From Rhabdobacter roseus (GTDB lineage: Bacteria; Bacteroidota; Bacteroidia; Cytophagales; Spirosomataceae): a stretch of 64,000 nucleotides of DNA. The notes beneath the pieces were generated by a model. It was given only the letters and a program-made list of their open reading frames with translations, made no database searches and was not told where the DNA came from. The stretch is taken from NCBI RefSeq assembly GCF_014202275.1, contig NZ_JACHGF010000015.1:1-64000 (forward strand), read 5' to 3'. The position numbers and the translations under genes are program-made. Shown piece after piece: positions 15,980 to 25,454 of the stretch; position 1 is the first letter of the stretch; the number at the start of each line of letters is the position of its first letter.

Positions 15980-17050
15980 ATGCATTACTACCAATACAAT
16001 GCCGAAGACCTGGCCGCCGACGACTACTTCAAAGAGTGGGTGTGTGCACCTACGCCCGCCACGGAGCGGTTTTGGCAGGACTTCCTGACCGACTACCCCG
16101 AGCGCTACTACCAGGTAGAAGAGGCCCGGCGGCTGGTGGTAGGCCTGCAGGAAGTACCCCGCGTGGCGGTGTCGGACGAGCAGGTACATCAGCTCTGGGA
16201 GCGGATCGAGGGCTCGCTGGAGCGGGCGAAAGTACCCCGTTTGGGGCGGTGGCCGGGCCGGGCCTGGCTGGCCGCGGCGTCGCTCGTGCTGCTGCTGGGC
16301 CTGGGCTGGTGGTGGCAGGTACCTTCGGTCCCGCCGCTGGCCGCTGAAAGTACCCCCAGCTCCGCCGATTGGACCGAGGCGGTCAATAACGCGGGCCAAC
16401 CCCTGGAAGTACAGCTCACGGACGGCAGCCGGGTACTTTTGGAAAAGAACAGCCGCCTCAGGTACCCCCGCGCGTTTGCGGGTACTTGCCGCACGGTGTA
16501 CCTCACGGGCGAAGCGTTTTTTGACGTACAGAAAAATCCTCAGAAGCCTTTTTTGGTGTATGCCAACGGCCTCGTGACCAAGGTGCTGGGTACTTCCTTC
16601 CGGATTCAGGCCCGCAGCCAGGACCCCGACGTAACGGTGGTGGTGAAGTCGGGGCGGGTGTCGGTGTACGCCGATAAGCCCAGCCCCACCCAAGACCCCG
16701 AAGCCCACGGACTGGTACTTACGCCCAACCAAAAGGCCGTTTTTCAGCGGGAGCAGGCTACCATCAGTAAGTCGTTGGTCGAAAAGCCGTCGCTGCTAAT
16801 TCCCAGCCGTCCGCTACGCCTTTTTGTATTTGAAGACGCCACGGCGGCGCAGGTGTTTGAAGCCCTGGAAAAAGCCTACGGGATTCGGGTCGTGTTTGAC
16901 GAAGAAGTGATGAAAAACTGCCGCCTGACGCTCAACCTGTCTGACGAAGACCTGTATCAAAAACTGGAGGTAATTTGTAAGGTACTTGAGGCCAAGTACA
17001 AGCTCATCGACGGGCAGATCATCCTGTACAGCCACGGCTGCGATACGTAG
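15980..17050 (+). CDS. FecR-family anti-sigma factor
   Basis: About 356 residues from ATG at 15980, five bases after the sigma stop. A short cytoplasmic domain (MHYYQYNAEDLAADDYFKEWV), a membrane segment (AWLAAASLVLLLGLGWWWQV), the periplasmic FecR core (LTDGSRVLLEKNSRLRYP..RTVYLTGEAFFDVQKNPQKPFLVYANGLVTKVLGTSF) and the DUF4974 tail (FEDATAAQVFEALEKAYGIRVVFDEEVM). It links the STN-bearing SusC at 17237 to the sigma factor at 15387. Confidence 0.93.
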   Translation: MHYYQYNAEDLAADDYFKEWVCAPTPATERFWQDFLTDYPERYYQVEEARRLVVGLQEVPRVAVSDEQVHQLWERIEGSLERAKVPRLGRWPGRAWLAAASLVLLLGLGWWWQVPSVPPLAAESTPSSADWTEAVNNAGQPLEVQLTDGSRVLLEKNSRLRYPRAFAGTCRTVYLTGEAFFDVQKNPQKPFLVYANGLVTKVLGTSFRIQARSQDPDVTVVVKSGRVSVYADKPSPTQDPEAHGLVLTPNQKAVFQREQATISKSLVEKPSLLIPSRPLRLFVFEDATAAQVFEALEKAYGIRVVFDEEVMKNCRLTLNLSDEDLYQKLEVICKVLEAKYKLIDGQIILYSHGCDT

Positions 17051-17104
17051 AGAAAATCCTTTTTATCCACCGAATAAACTACCCCTGAGCGGAGGCGAAA
17101 AAAA

Positions 17105-17191
17105 GCATCAGCAGTGGTCGCAACACTACTGATGCCGGTTTTCCTCCGGTTTGCACCGCGTGAACGTGACCCGCTTGCTGGCAAGCGGGTC
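17105..17191 (+). promoter_or_regulatory. Two-hairpin leader between fecR and susC (locus 2)
   Basis: After an A-run, hairpin 1 is GCATCAG-c-AGTG / CACT-a-CTGATGC (17105-17135) and hairpin 2 is GACCCGCTTG-ctgg-CAAGCGGGTC (17168-17191, perfect 10-base arms). A GGAGG and the text TTTTGC..TAATCAC..AAAAACG..TAAA then lead to ATG 17237. Layout and downstream text match those before the first susC (9312-9185), although the stem sequences differ, as expected for conserved structure. Confidence 0.62.
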
Positions 17192-17236
17192 CGGAGGTTG
17201 CTTTTGCTTAATCACTCACAAAAACGCCTAAACCTA

Positions 17237-20200
17237 ATGAAAAAACCAGTACGTTTCAAATCATTGTGCTATCACCTAATGAGAATCTCACTGATTCAGT
17301 GCCTTTTAGGGGTGATTTTTACGGGGGTGTCGCTGGCGTCTGATGCCAACGCCCAGGAGCTGCTCAACCAGCGGGTTTCGTTGAAATTGGAGAACCAGGA
17401 AATCCGCAAGGTACTGGGGGCCATTGAGCGGCAAACCAACGTGAAATTTGCGTACCGGCCCAAGGTACTTCCTACCGACCAGCGCATTACGCTGGTAGCT
17501 GCCAACGAGTCGCTGGCTGAGGTACTTGAGAAGGTAACCAAGCCACTCCGGTTGCGCTACGAGGTAGTAGGCCAGCAGATAATCCTGAGTGCCGAGCCCA
17601 GTTCGGCGACCCCGGCAGCCCCGCAGACGGGGAGTATAACCCGGGAGGTACTGGTACCTACCGACCAAACCGTGTCGGGCCGCGTAACGGACGAAACGGG
17701 CGCGGGCCTGCCCGGTGTGAGTGTGATCCTGAAAGGTACCCAGCGCGGCACTGCTACCAATGCCGAAGGAACTTTCCAGCTTACAGTACCCGACGGCCGG
17801 GCCGTGCTGGTGTTCAGCTTTGTGGGCTACACGAGCCAGGAGGTAGCCGTAAACAACCGCAGTACCCTGACGATCTCGATGGTGCCCGAAAACAAGGCGC
17901 TGGAGGAAGTCGTGGTAACGGCCCTGGGCATCAAGAAAGAAGCCAAAAGCCTGGGCTACGCCACGGCCACGGTGGCTCCCGAGGAAATGACGGTCAACCG
18001 CACCGCCAACTTCATGAATGCGCTGCAAGGTAAAATGGCGGGCGTGAACATCACGTCGCTGGGGTCGGGTCCGGCGGGTACCAGCAAGATTCGGATCCGG
18101 GGGCAGTCGTCGTTTGGGGGTAATAATTCGCCGCTGATCGTGGTGAACGGGGTACCGATTGACAACACCAACTTCGGGGCCAAGGGCGACGTCTCCGAGC
18201 GCGGCAGCAACCGTACTTCCGACGGCGGCGACGGCCTCAGCAGCATCAATCCCGACAACATCGAGTCCATGACGGTACTCAAAGGCGCGGCGGCTTCGGC
18301 CCTGTACGGCTCGCGGGCCAAGGACGGCGTGATCATGATCACCACCAAAACGCGCGGCACGGGCACGGGCATTCAGATTGAGTACAACTCCAATTTTACC
18401 TCTGACACCCCCCTGGACTACACCGACTACCAGTACGAATACGGACAGGGCGAAAACGGCCAGCGGCCCACCACGCCCAACCCGACCTCCGGCCAGTGGA
18501 GTTTCGGGGAGAAATTTCAGCCCGGTATGACGCAGATTCTCTTCGACGGCGTAGAGGTACCTTACGTGCCCCAACGCAACCAAATAGGCCAGTACTACCA
18601 GCGGGGTCACACCTGGACCAACACCGTCACGCTGTCGTCGGGCGGGGAGTTTGGCGGATTCAACCTTTCGCTCTCCAACCTCGACAACCGCACCATTCTG
18701 CCCGGCTCGAGCTATAACCGCAAGACCGTGAACCTGGGCTTTACCCAAACCATGGCCAAGAAACTCACGGTGTCGGGAAACGTCAACTATTCCAATGAGT
18801 TTCGTAAAAATCCGCCCAACATCGCCGAGCAGGATTACAGCCCGGTGGTACTTTTCAGCATGGCCAACTCCATGCCGATGGATTTGCTGAAGCAATACGC
18901 CACTGACGCCAACGGCAACGAGTACGTGTGGTCGCGGTTTACGAATCGTACCAATCCCTACTTTGCCCTCACCCGCTTTGACAACATTGACACGGATCGC
19001 GTTTTTGGCAACCTCACCGCCCGCTACAACTTCACCGACTGGCTCTTTTTCCAGGGACGCATCGGGCAGGATTTTTACTACCGCGAGCAGGACTACAACC
19101 TGCCTACGGGGAGTCAGCGCCAGCCACCCGCGCCTCCCGGCTTTGTCAACGGCCAGTACGTACAGGATTCCCGCAGCTTCCGGGAGTTGAACACCGATTT
19201 CTTGCTGAACGCCAACCGTACTTTCGGAAATTTTGGAATGAACGTCAACGTGGGCGGGAACCAGATGTACCGGAAACTCAGCCGCCACAACGTTTTTGTC
19301 CAGGATTTCTTTACCCGAGGCCTGTACACCATTGGCAACAGCCGGCAGCGCGACCCCATCTACGAAATTACCGAGCGGCAGGTCAACTCCCTTTACGGCT
19401 CGGCGGAGGTGTCCTATAAAGAATTTTTGTTTCTGAGTGGTACCATTCGTAACGACTGGTTCTCAACGCTCTCGCCCGAAAACCGGAGTATCATGTACCC
19501 TTCCGTGACGGGTAGTTTCGTTTTTTCGCAGGCCTTTTCGGCTTCCCTGCCCAACTGGATCACCTTCGGGAAAATCCGGGCGGCCTACGCCGAGGTAGGT
19601 AGCGACACCGACGTATCACCCTACGCCAACAACCTGTTCTACGGCATCAACGCCCAGCAGTTCCCCAATCCCAGCGGGGCAGCGCAGCCCTTGGCCAGCA
19701 TCAGCGGCTCCTCCGTACCCAACCCCAACCTGCGCCCCATGCGGGTGTCGGAGAAGGAGGTAGGTCTGGAACTGAAGCTGTTCAACAACCGGCTGGGGCT
19801 GGACATGACCTACTACGACAAACTCTCTTCCGACCAGATCCTGCAAGCCCAAACCTCCGATGCGTCGGGGTACCTGAGCCAACTGATCAACGTGGGCAAG
19901 AGCCGCAATAAAGGGTTGGAAATGCTCCTGACGGTTTCGCCCGTGCGGGGGGATTTCAGCTGGGACGCCAGCTTCAACGCGGCCTACAACATCACCCGGG
20001 TACTTGACCTGGGCGACGACGTCAGCGACAACATGATCACCGTGGGCGTGGGTGATTTTACCGGCGAGCTCCGGCAGGTGGTGGACCAGCCCATGGGCCA
20101 GCTGTTTGGTTTTGGGTACCTGCGCGACGCCCAGGGGAGGCAGATTTTCGATGCGGGTAACGGACGGCCCTTGCGTACACCCACCCAGATCGCTTTTGGC

Positions 20201-20737
20201 AGCGCCATTCCGCTGTGGGTAGGAGGAATCACCAACGGCTTCAACTACAAAGGGTTGGCCATATCGTTCCTGATCGACTTCAAGCTGGGCCACAAGATGA
20301 TTTCGGGTACCAACCACAACGCCTGGCGGCACGGCCTGCACAAAGCGACCCTGGTGGGCCGGGAAGAAGGATTTGTGATAGGGAATGGCGTGAACCAAAA
20401 CGGCGAAGTAAACAGCACCAAGTCGGGCGTACAAGCCTACTACGAGACGGTACGTTCCCAGAACATCGCCGAGGAGTTTGTGTACAACGCCGGGCTGTGG
20501 CAACTACGCCAGGTGACGCTGGGTTATGACTTTACGCGCCATCTGTCCGGCGCAACGCGTTTTATCAAAGGCGTCCGGCTCAATGCGGTGGCTAATAATG
20601 TGTTCGTCCTGAAAAAATGGGTACCTAACATCCATCCCGATCAGTTCGGGTTTCCTTCGGACAACCTGATGGGGCTGGAGGCCACCGGGCTACCCGTGAC
20701 GCGCAGCGTGGGTTTCAATTTGAATGTTAAGTTTTAG
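17237..20737 (+). CDS. SusC/RagA-family TonB-linked outer-membrane transporter with STN domain
   Basis: About 1166 residues from ATG 17237; the frame is open further upstream but that part covers the leader hairpins. Signal sequence (HLMRISLIQCLLGVIFTGVSLASDANA), STN domain (QELLNQRVSLKLENQEIRKVLGAI..), CNA-B-like domain (VSGRVTDETGAGLPGVSVILKGTQRG), plug (IRIRGQSSFGGNNSPLIVVNGVPID..MTVLKGAAASALYGSRAKDGVIMITTK), then the barrel ending ..SVGFNLNVKF. The STN domain fits control by FecR/ECF sigma just upstream. Position before glucarate genes suggests transport of an aldarate- or uronate-containing substrate (inference). Confidence 0.95.
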   Translation: MKKPVRFKSLCYHLMRISLIQCLLGVIFTGVSLASDANAQELLNQRVSLKLENQEIRKVLGAIERQTNVKFAYRPKVLPTDQRITLVAANESLAEVLEKVTKPLRLRYEVVGQQIILSAEPSSATPAAPQTGSITREVLVPTDQTVSGRVTDETGAGLPGVSVILKGTQRGTATNAEGTFQLTVPDGRAVLVFSFVGYTSQEVAVNNRSTLTISMVPENKALEEVVVTALGIKKEAKSLGYATATVAPEEMTVNRTANFMNALQGKMAGVNITSLGSGPAGTSKIRIRGQSSFGGNNSPLIVVNGVPIDNTNFGAKGDVSERGSNRTSDGGDGLSSINPDNIESMTVLKGAAASALYGSRAKDGVIMITTKTRGTGTGIQIEYNSNFTSDTPLDYTDYQYEYGQGENGQRPTTPNPTSGQWSFGEKFQPGMTQILFDGVEVPYVPQRNQIGQYYQRGHTWTNTVTLSSGGEFGGFNLSLSNLDNRTILPGSSYNRKTVNLGFTQTMAKKLTVSGNVNYSNEFRKNPPNIAEQDYSPVVLFSMANSMPMDLLKQYATDANGNEYVWSRFTNRTNPYFALTRFDNIDTDRVFGNLTARYNFTDWLFFQGRIGQDFYYREQDYNLPTGSQRQPPAPPGFVNGQYVQDSRSFRELNTDFLLNANRTFGNFGMNVNVGGNQMYRKLSRHNVFVQDFFTRGLYTIGNSRQRDPIYEITERQVNSLYGSAEVSYKEFLFLSGTIRNDWFSTLSPENRSIMYPSVTGSFVFSQAFSASLPNWITFGKIRAAYAEVGSDTDVSPYANNLFYGINAQQFPNPSGAAQPLASISGSSVPNPNLRPMRVSEKEVGLELKLFNNRLGLDMTYYDKLSSDQILQAQTSDASGYLSQLINVGKSRNKGLEMLLTVSPVRGDFSWDASFNAAYNITRVLDLGDDVSDNMITVGVGDFTGELRQVVDQPMGQLFGFGYLRDAQGRQIFDAGNGRPLRTPTQIAFGSAIPLWVGGITNGFNYKGLAISFLIDFKLGHKMISGTNHNAWRHGLHKATLVGREEGFVIGNGVNQNGEVNSTKSGVQAYYETVRSQNIAEEFVYNAGLWQLRQVTLGYDFTRHLSGATRFIKGVRLNAVANNVFVLKKWVPNIHPDQFGFPSDNLMGLEATGLPVTRSVGFNLNVKF

Positions 20738-20755
20738 GCCATAAAATCCAAAACG

Positions 20756-22288
20756 ATGAAAACGTATACCAAAAAATATACCCTCGGCTGGGTAGTGGCC
20801 CTGATCCTGCTATCGGGCTGCGACCGTGGTTTCGACGAACTGAATATCAACCCGATCGCGCTGGTTACGGTCGAGCCTTCCTTTCAACTCAATACGGCCA
20901 TCGTGGCCAGCGCGCCAGTGTACGGCAACCTCAGCTACGAGACCACCATCGTGAAGCAAATGATCACGCCCTTCAGCGGGCAGGGGTCGGCGGCGAATTT
21001 CAACCAGGACAACCGGGGCGTGGCCGCGGGCAACTGGACCCGCTACTACCGAACCATCATCAAAGAGCTGACCGACGTGGTTTATCGGACCAAGGATGAC
21101 CCCACGCGCACCAATCTGTACCACATGACCCGGATCTGGAAAGCGTATTCGTTCATGATCCTGACCGATACCTACGGCGATGTACCTTACAACGAAGCCG
21201 GGAAAAGCTACCTCGAACGCATCGTGACGCCCGTCTACGACACGCAGGAGGCCATTTATAACGACATCCTCAACGAACTCGAAACGGCCACCGCCGCGCT
21301 GGATGCAAGCAAGACCATCGTGGCCAGCGATGTACTGTACGGAGGGGATATTGCCAAGTGGAAGCGCCTGGGGAACTCGCTCTTGCTGCGAGCCGCCATG
21401 CGTCTTTCCAAAGTAAACCCCACCAAGGCGGCCCAGACGGTGGCGAAGGCCGTAGCGGGGGGCTTGATGCAGTCCAACGACGACAACGCGATTATCCGGC
21501 ACACGGCCAGCTTCACCAACGACGTAGGCAGCCAGCTCAACGGAGGGCAGTCGGCTTTCTTTTACCTGGCCAAAGACTTTGTCGACTTTCTGAAAAGTAC
21601 CAGCGATCCCCGCCTGACGGCCATTGCAGTACGGTACGTGGGCGCTACCAGCGGAGCGCAGCAGGCCGAAGCCCGCGCCAACCGCACCGCCGACAGCCAG
21701 ATCGGCATGCCGCTGGGCTTTGACAATACTACGATTGGTTCGGCCGTGACGGCTTCCGGGCTGGCCAGTCTGTGGGACTACAGCCAGCTGGACCGCACCC
21801 GGATGGCGCACCCGCAGGCCCCGAGCTTCCTGGTGACCTACGCCCAAACCCAGCTTCTGCTGGCCGAGGCGGCCCATCGGGGCTGGACTACCGGCAACGC
21901 CGCCACGCTCTACGCCAACGGCATCCGCGCCCACATGCAGCAGTTTGTGCGCTACGGTACCAGCACGGCCATTGCCGAGAGCGCAATCACCAACTACCTC
22001 CAGGCCCACCCGCTGGAAGCAGGCAAGGAGCTGGAGCAAATCAACACCCAGTACTGGGTGGCGTCTTTCCTGATTGGCCCCGAAGCCTGGGCCAACTTCC
22101 GCCGCAGTGGGTACCCGGTACTTAGCCCCAACCCCTATCCGGGAAGTGATTTAAGGTCAGAGCCTTTCATTCGTCGTCTTACGTATACCGATGCCGAACT
22201 GAACGTCAATTCGGCCAATGTACAGAGCGCCATCAGCCGCCAGGGGCCCGACCTGCTGGATACGCGCGTGTGGTGGGATAAAAAATAA
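20756..22288 (+). CDS. SusD/RagB-family lipoprotein (SusD-like family 2)
   Basis: 510 residues with lipoprotein signal LILLSGC (Cys22) and the RagB/SusD-like-2 pattern FDELNINPIALVTVEPSFQLNTAIV, RIWKAYSFMILTDTYGDVPYNEA and IAKWKRLGNSLLLRAAMRLSKVNP. It starts 18 bases after the SusC at 17237 and partners it as surface binding protein. It ends 3 bases before the aldolase gene, so uptake and catabolism are probably co-transcribed. Confidence 0.92.
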   Translation: MKTYTKKYTLGWVVALILLSGCDRGFDELNINPIALVTVEPSFQLNTAIVASAPVYGNLSYETTIVKQMITPFSGQGSAANFNQDNRGVAAGNWTRYYRTIIKELTDVVYRTKDDPTRTNLYHMTRIWKAYSFMILTDTYGDVPYNEAGKSYLERIVTPVYDTQEAIYNDILNELETATAALDASKTIVASDVLYGGDIAKWKRLGNSLLLRAAMRLSKVNPTKAAQTVAKAVAGGLMQSNDDNAIIRHTASFTNDVGSQLNGGQSAFFYLAKDFVDFLKSTSDPRLTAIAVRYVGATSGAQQAEARANRTADSQIGMPLGFDNTTIGSAVTASGLASLWDYSQLDRTRMAHPQAPSFLVTYAQTQLLLAEAAHRGWTTGNAATLYANGIRAHMQQFVRYGTSTAIAESAITNYLQAHPLEAGKELEQINTQYWVASFLIGPEAWANFRRSGYPVLSPNPYPGSDLRSEPFIRRLTYTDAELNVNSANVQSAISRQGPDLLDTRVWWDKK

Positions 22289-22291
22289 AAC

Positions 22292-23077
22292 ATGAAAAAT
22301 CTGAAAAAACGGCTTAAAAACGGCGAAGCCGTCACCGGTTGCTGGTTGAATCTGGGTAGTTCGCTGACGGCCGAGATCGTGGGCCAAGCCGGATTCGACT
22401 GGGTACTTATTGACCTCGAGCACGGGGCCGGGTCCGAGAAAGACGTTTTAGCCCAGCTTCAGGCTTTGTCCAACAGCCCCACCGCCGCCATCGTACGGGT
22501 GGAAAGCGCCGACCGGCAGCGTATCCACCGCGTATTGGACATGGGCGCCGAGGGCGTGATGTGCCCCCGGATCTACAGCGCCGAAGAAGCCCGGGCCGTG
22601 GCTAGCAGCCTCAGGTACCCGCCCGAAGGTACCCGGGGGGTGGCCAAGATGGTGCGGGCCACGGATTTTGGAAAAAATTTTGACGCCTACTACCAGGAAG
22701 CCAAGGATAACATCCTGGGCGTCGTGCAGATCGAAACGGTGAAGGCACTGGATCAGCTGGACGAAATCGCGGCGCTCGACGGGGTCGATGTACTTTTCAT
22801 CGGCCCCGCCGATCTCACCATGGCGCTGGGGATTTTCGGGCAGCTGGACCACCCTCGCTTTGTGGAAGCCGTGAAAGCCACGGTGGCCGCGGCCGAAAAG
22901 GCCGGTAAAGCCACGGGGATTTTGCTGTTCAATACCGACGACTTCACAACTTACTACGACCTGGGTATTCGGATGATTGCCTGCGGGGCGGACGCCACCT
23001 TCGTGGCCGACGGGGCCCGGCGCGTAGCGGGTATTTTAAATCAATCCAAAGCCACCTTCAATCCAAAAGACGTATGA
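22292..23077 (+). CDS. HpcH/HpaI-family class II aldolase (probable 5-keto-4-deoxy-D-glucarate aldolase)
   Basis: 261 residues. Motifs of the HpcH/HpaI/GarL barrel: GCWLNLGSSLTAEIVGQAGFDWVLIDLEHG, MGAEGVMCPRIYSAEEARAVASSLRYPPEGTRG, metal Glu in VVQIETVKALDQ and FIGPADLTMALG. The neighbours GudD, GarR and GntP make cleavage of 5-keto-4-deoxyglucarate to pyruvate and tartronate semialdehyde the most likely reaction; 2-keto-3-deoxyrhamnonate aldolase is the main alternative. It overlaps the permease gene by 4 bases. Confidence 0.85.
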   Translation: MKNLKKRLKNGEAVTGCWLNLGSSLTAEIVGQAGFDWVLIDLEHGAGSEKDVLAQLQALSNSPTAAIVRVESADRQRIHRVLDMGAEGVMCPRIYSAEEARAVASSLRYPPEGTRGVAKMVRATDFGKNFDAYYQEAKDNILGVVQIETVKALDQLDEIAALDGVDVLFIGPADLTMALGIFGQLDHPRFVEAVKATVAAAEKAGKATGILLFNTDDFTTYYDLGIRMIACGADATFVADGARRVAGILNQSKATFNPKDV

Positions 23078-24534
23078 GTACACCCGCTTTCTGGGGCGAT
23101 CCCCTTTTGCTACTGGTTGTTGGGGTACTTATTGTGGTGGGTGGTATCATTGCGTTGCGGCTGAATCCATTCCTGGCCTTGCTGCTGGGGGCTTTCGTGG
23201 TAGCGGCCCTCACGCCCGCGGCGGCCATCGAGCAGTACGCGCTAGGCAAAGGAATGGCGCTGGATGCCGCCCGGCAAATGGCTACCCGCAGCATCGGCGA
23301 GCGCATTGCGCTGGAGTTTGGCAATACCTGCCGCCAGATCGGTATCCTCATCGCCATGGCTTCGATCATCGGTAAATGCATGCTCGAAAGCGGGGCCGCC
23401 GAGCGGATCGTGCGGTCCATGCTGCGGCTGACGGGCGAGTCCAAAGCGCCGCTGAGTTTTCTGGGAGGTAGTTTTTTTCTGGGCATTCCCGTGTTCTTTG
23501 ACACCGTTTTCTATCTCATGATTCCCCTGGCCAAGGCCATGGCGATGCGCATTGGCAAAAACTACCTGCTGCTGGTCCTGGCCGTTACGGCGGGCGCGGC
23601 CATGGCCAACTCCCTGGTACCTCCCACGCCGGGGCCGTTGTTTCTGGTCAGTGAAATGCACATCCCCATCGGTATGATGATGATCGGGGGCTTTCTGGTG
23701 GGGCTGGTGACCATTGCGGCGGGGTACCTGTTTGCGCTCTGGGCCAACCGCAAATGGCCCATTCCGCTGCGCGATTCGCTGGACGCTCCCCTACAAGACA
23801 TCGCGTCGCTCTCGACCCAGGGCGACGCCCACCTGCCGCCGCTGTGGTTTTCGCTGCTTCCCATTCTCATTCCGTTGGTGTTCATCAGCGCCCAGGCCAG
23901 CCTGGATTCGTTTACTACCGAAGCTACGGCAGGTACCTCGGCGTTGGTCCAGACCGTAACGGACGCTCTGCGGTTCTTGGGAGAAAAAAATACCGCGCTG
24001 GTGATGGGTGGTCTGGCGGCGCTGCTACTGCTGGTGGTGCAAAAGAAGGGCGACAAGGAACTGATGCGGGCCTCGGTGCAGGCGGCCCTGATGAGCGCCG
24101 GGGTCATTATCCTGATCACGGCCGCTGGCGGAGCCTTCGGCGGCATGCTCCAGCAAACCGGCATCAGCGCCCGGATCGGCGGCCTGACCAAAGACTACCA
24201 GATGGCGCTCATTCCGCTGGCCTTCTTCATTACGGCGGTAGTACGCACGACGCAAGGGTCGGCCACAGTAGCCATGATCACGGCCTCGGGTATTCTGGCC
24301 GGCATGGCCAACACCATGCAGCTGGAGTACCACCAGCTGTACCTGGGGCTGTCCATTGCCTGCGGTTCCAAGCTCATTCCCTGGATGAACGACAGCGGCT
24401 TCTGGATCGTGTGCAAGATGAGCAACCTGACCGAAAAGGAAGCGCTTAAAACTTTTTCGCCCATGCTTACCGTCATGGGATTCGTGGGCCTTTTCGTCAT
24501 CCTTATAGCGGCCAAGATTTGGCCACTCGTATAA
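23074..24534 (+). CDS. GntP-family sugar-acid permease
   Basis: 486 residues, about 12-14 hydrophobic segments, starting in an ATGA overlap with the aldolase gene. GntP features: LRLNPFLALLLGAFVVAALTP, GNTCRQIGILIAMASIIGKCMLESGAAERIV, FFLGIPVFFDTVFYLMIPLAKAM, SLVPPTPGPLFLV and RTTQGSATVAMITASG. The family imports gluconate and related sugar acids; in this operon glucarate or another aldonate/aldarate is likely. Confidence 0.92.
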   Translation: MSTPAFWGDPLLLLVVGVLIVVGGIIALRLNPFLALLLGAFVVAALTPAAAIEQYALGKGMALDAARQMATRSIGERIALEFGNTCRQIGILIAMASIIGKCMLESGAAERIVRSMLRLTGESKAPLSFLGGSFFLGIPVFFDTVFYLMIPLAKAMAMRIGKNYLLLVLAVTAGAAMANSLVPPTPGPLFLVSEMHIPIGMMMIGGFLVGLVTIAAGYLFALWANRKWPIPLRDSLDAPLQDIASLSTQGDAHLPPLWFSLLPILIPLVFISAQASLDSFTTEATAGTSALVQTVTDALRFLGEKNTALVMGGLAALLLLVVQKKGDKELMRASVQAALMSAGVIILITAAGGAFGGMLQQTGISARIGGLTKDYQMALIPLAFFITAVVRTTQGSATVAMITASGILAGMANTMQLEYHQLYLGLSIACGSKLIPWMNDSGFWIVCKMSNLTEKEALKTFSPMLTVMGFVGLFVILIAAKIWPLV

Positions 24535-24562
24535 AATACAAGTACCTATCAAACGATTTGTA

Positions 24563-25432
24563 ATGGAAAAAGTAGGATTTATTGGCTTAGGAATCATGGG
24601 CAAAGCGATGGCCCTTCATCTGCTAAAAGCGGGGTATTCGCTCTCGGTATTGGAAAAAAACAAAGCGGCCCAGGAGCTGGTCGAAGCGGGAGCGCAGGCT
24701 TTTGCTACCAATAAAGAGATCGCTGAGCAGAGCGACGTCCTGATCACGATGCTGCCGGACTCGCCCGAGGTAGAAGAGGTAGTGCTAGGGGAGGAGGGTG
24801 CCATGGCGGGCCTGCGGGCCGGATCGCTTTTCATCGACATGTCGACGGTAGCCCCGGCGACGGCCCGAAAGCTGGACGAGCTCCTGCGGGAAAAGGGCAT
24901 TGAGGCGCTGGACGCGCCGGTGTCGGGTGGCCAGGTAGGGGCCGAAGCGGCCACGCTGTCCATCATGGTGGGGGGAAGCGAGTCGGCGTTTGAGCGGGCG
25001 CGGCCGCTGTTGGAGGTCATGGGAAAAAACATCGTCCACATCGGTCCGGCGGGAGCCGGGCAAACCACCAAAGCCTGCAACCAGATGATCGTGGGCATGA
25101 CGATCCAGGCGGTGGCGGAGGCTTTTGCGCTGGCGCGGAAGTCGGGCGTGGACCTGGCCAAAATGCGGGAAGCGCTGCTGGGTGGTTTTGCCCAAAGCCG
25201 GATCCTGGACCTGCACGGCCAGCGCATCATCGACCAGAACTTTAAGCCGGGCTTCAAGGTGAAGCTTCACCGAAAGGATATGAACATTGCCTTACAAACG
25301 GGCCGGGAGCTGTCGGTACCGCTGTACGGATCGGCTCAGGTAGCGGCCCAGATGGACGCGCTCCTGGCGCAGGGCAAGGGCGAGCTGGACCACAGCGCGC
25401 TGGCCTTGCTGATGCAGCAATTGAGTAATTGA
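24563..25432 (+). CDS. garR: 2-hydroxy-3-oxopropionate (tartronate semialdehyde) reductase
   Basis: 289 residues of the beta-hydroxyacid dehydrogenase family. N-terminal NAD(P) fold GFIGLGIMGKAMALHLLKAG, substrate loop DAPVSGGQVGAEAATLSIMVGG, catalytic Lys in GAGQTTKACNQMIVG, and KDMNIALQTGRELSVPLYGSAQV. It would reduce the tartronate semialdehyde made by the aldolase at 22292 to D-glycerate. Other beta-hydroxyacid substrates cannot be excluded from sequence alone. Confidence 0.88.
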   Translation: MEKVGFIGLGIMGKAMALHLLKAGYSLSVLEKNKAAQELVEAGAQAFATNKEIAEQSDVLITMLPDSPEVEEVVLGEEGAMAGLRAGSLFIDMSTVAPATARKLDELLREKGIEALDAPVSGGQVGAEAATLSIMVGGSESAFERARPLLEVMGKNIVHIGPAGAGQTTKACNQMIVGMTIQAVAEAFALARKSGVDLAKMREALLGGFAQSRILDLHGQRIIDQNFKPGFKVKLHRKDMNIALQTGRELSVPLYGSAQVAAQMDALLAQGKGELDHSALALLMQQLSN

Positions 25433-25454
25433 TCACCTAAACCATTTTTCTACG

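Noticed and set aside
17306-19288. 660-codon open frame on the minus strand
   Set aside because: It lies fully antisense to the well-supported susC gene; long shadow frames are common in GC-rich DNA and the translation resembles no protein.
20810-22039. 409-codon minus-strand frame
   Set aside because: Antisense to susD, no signal or domain, Val/Gly/Arg-rich shadow translation.
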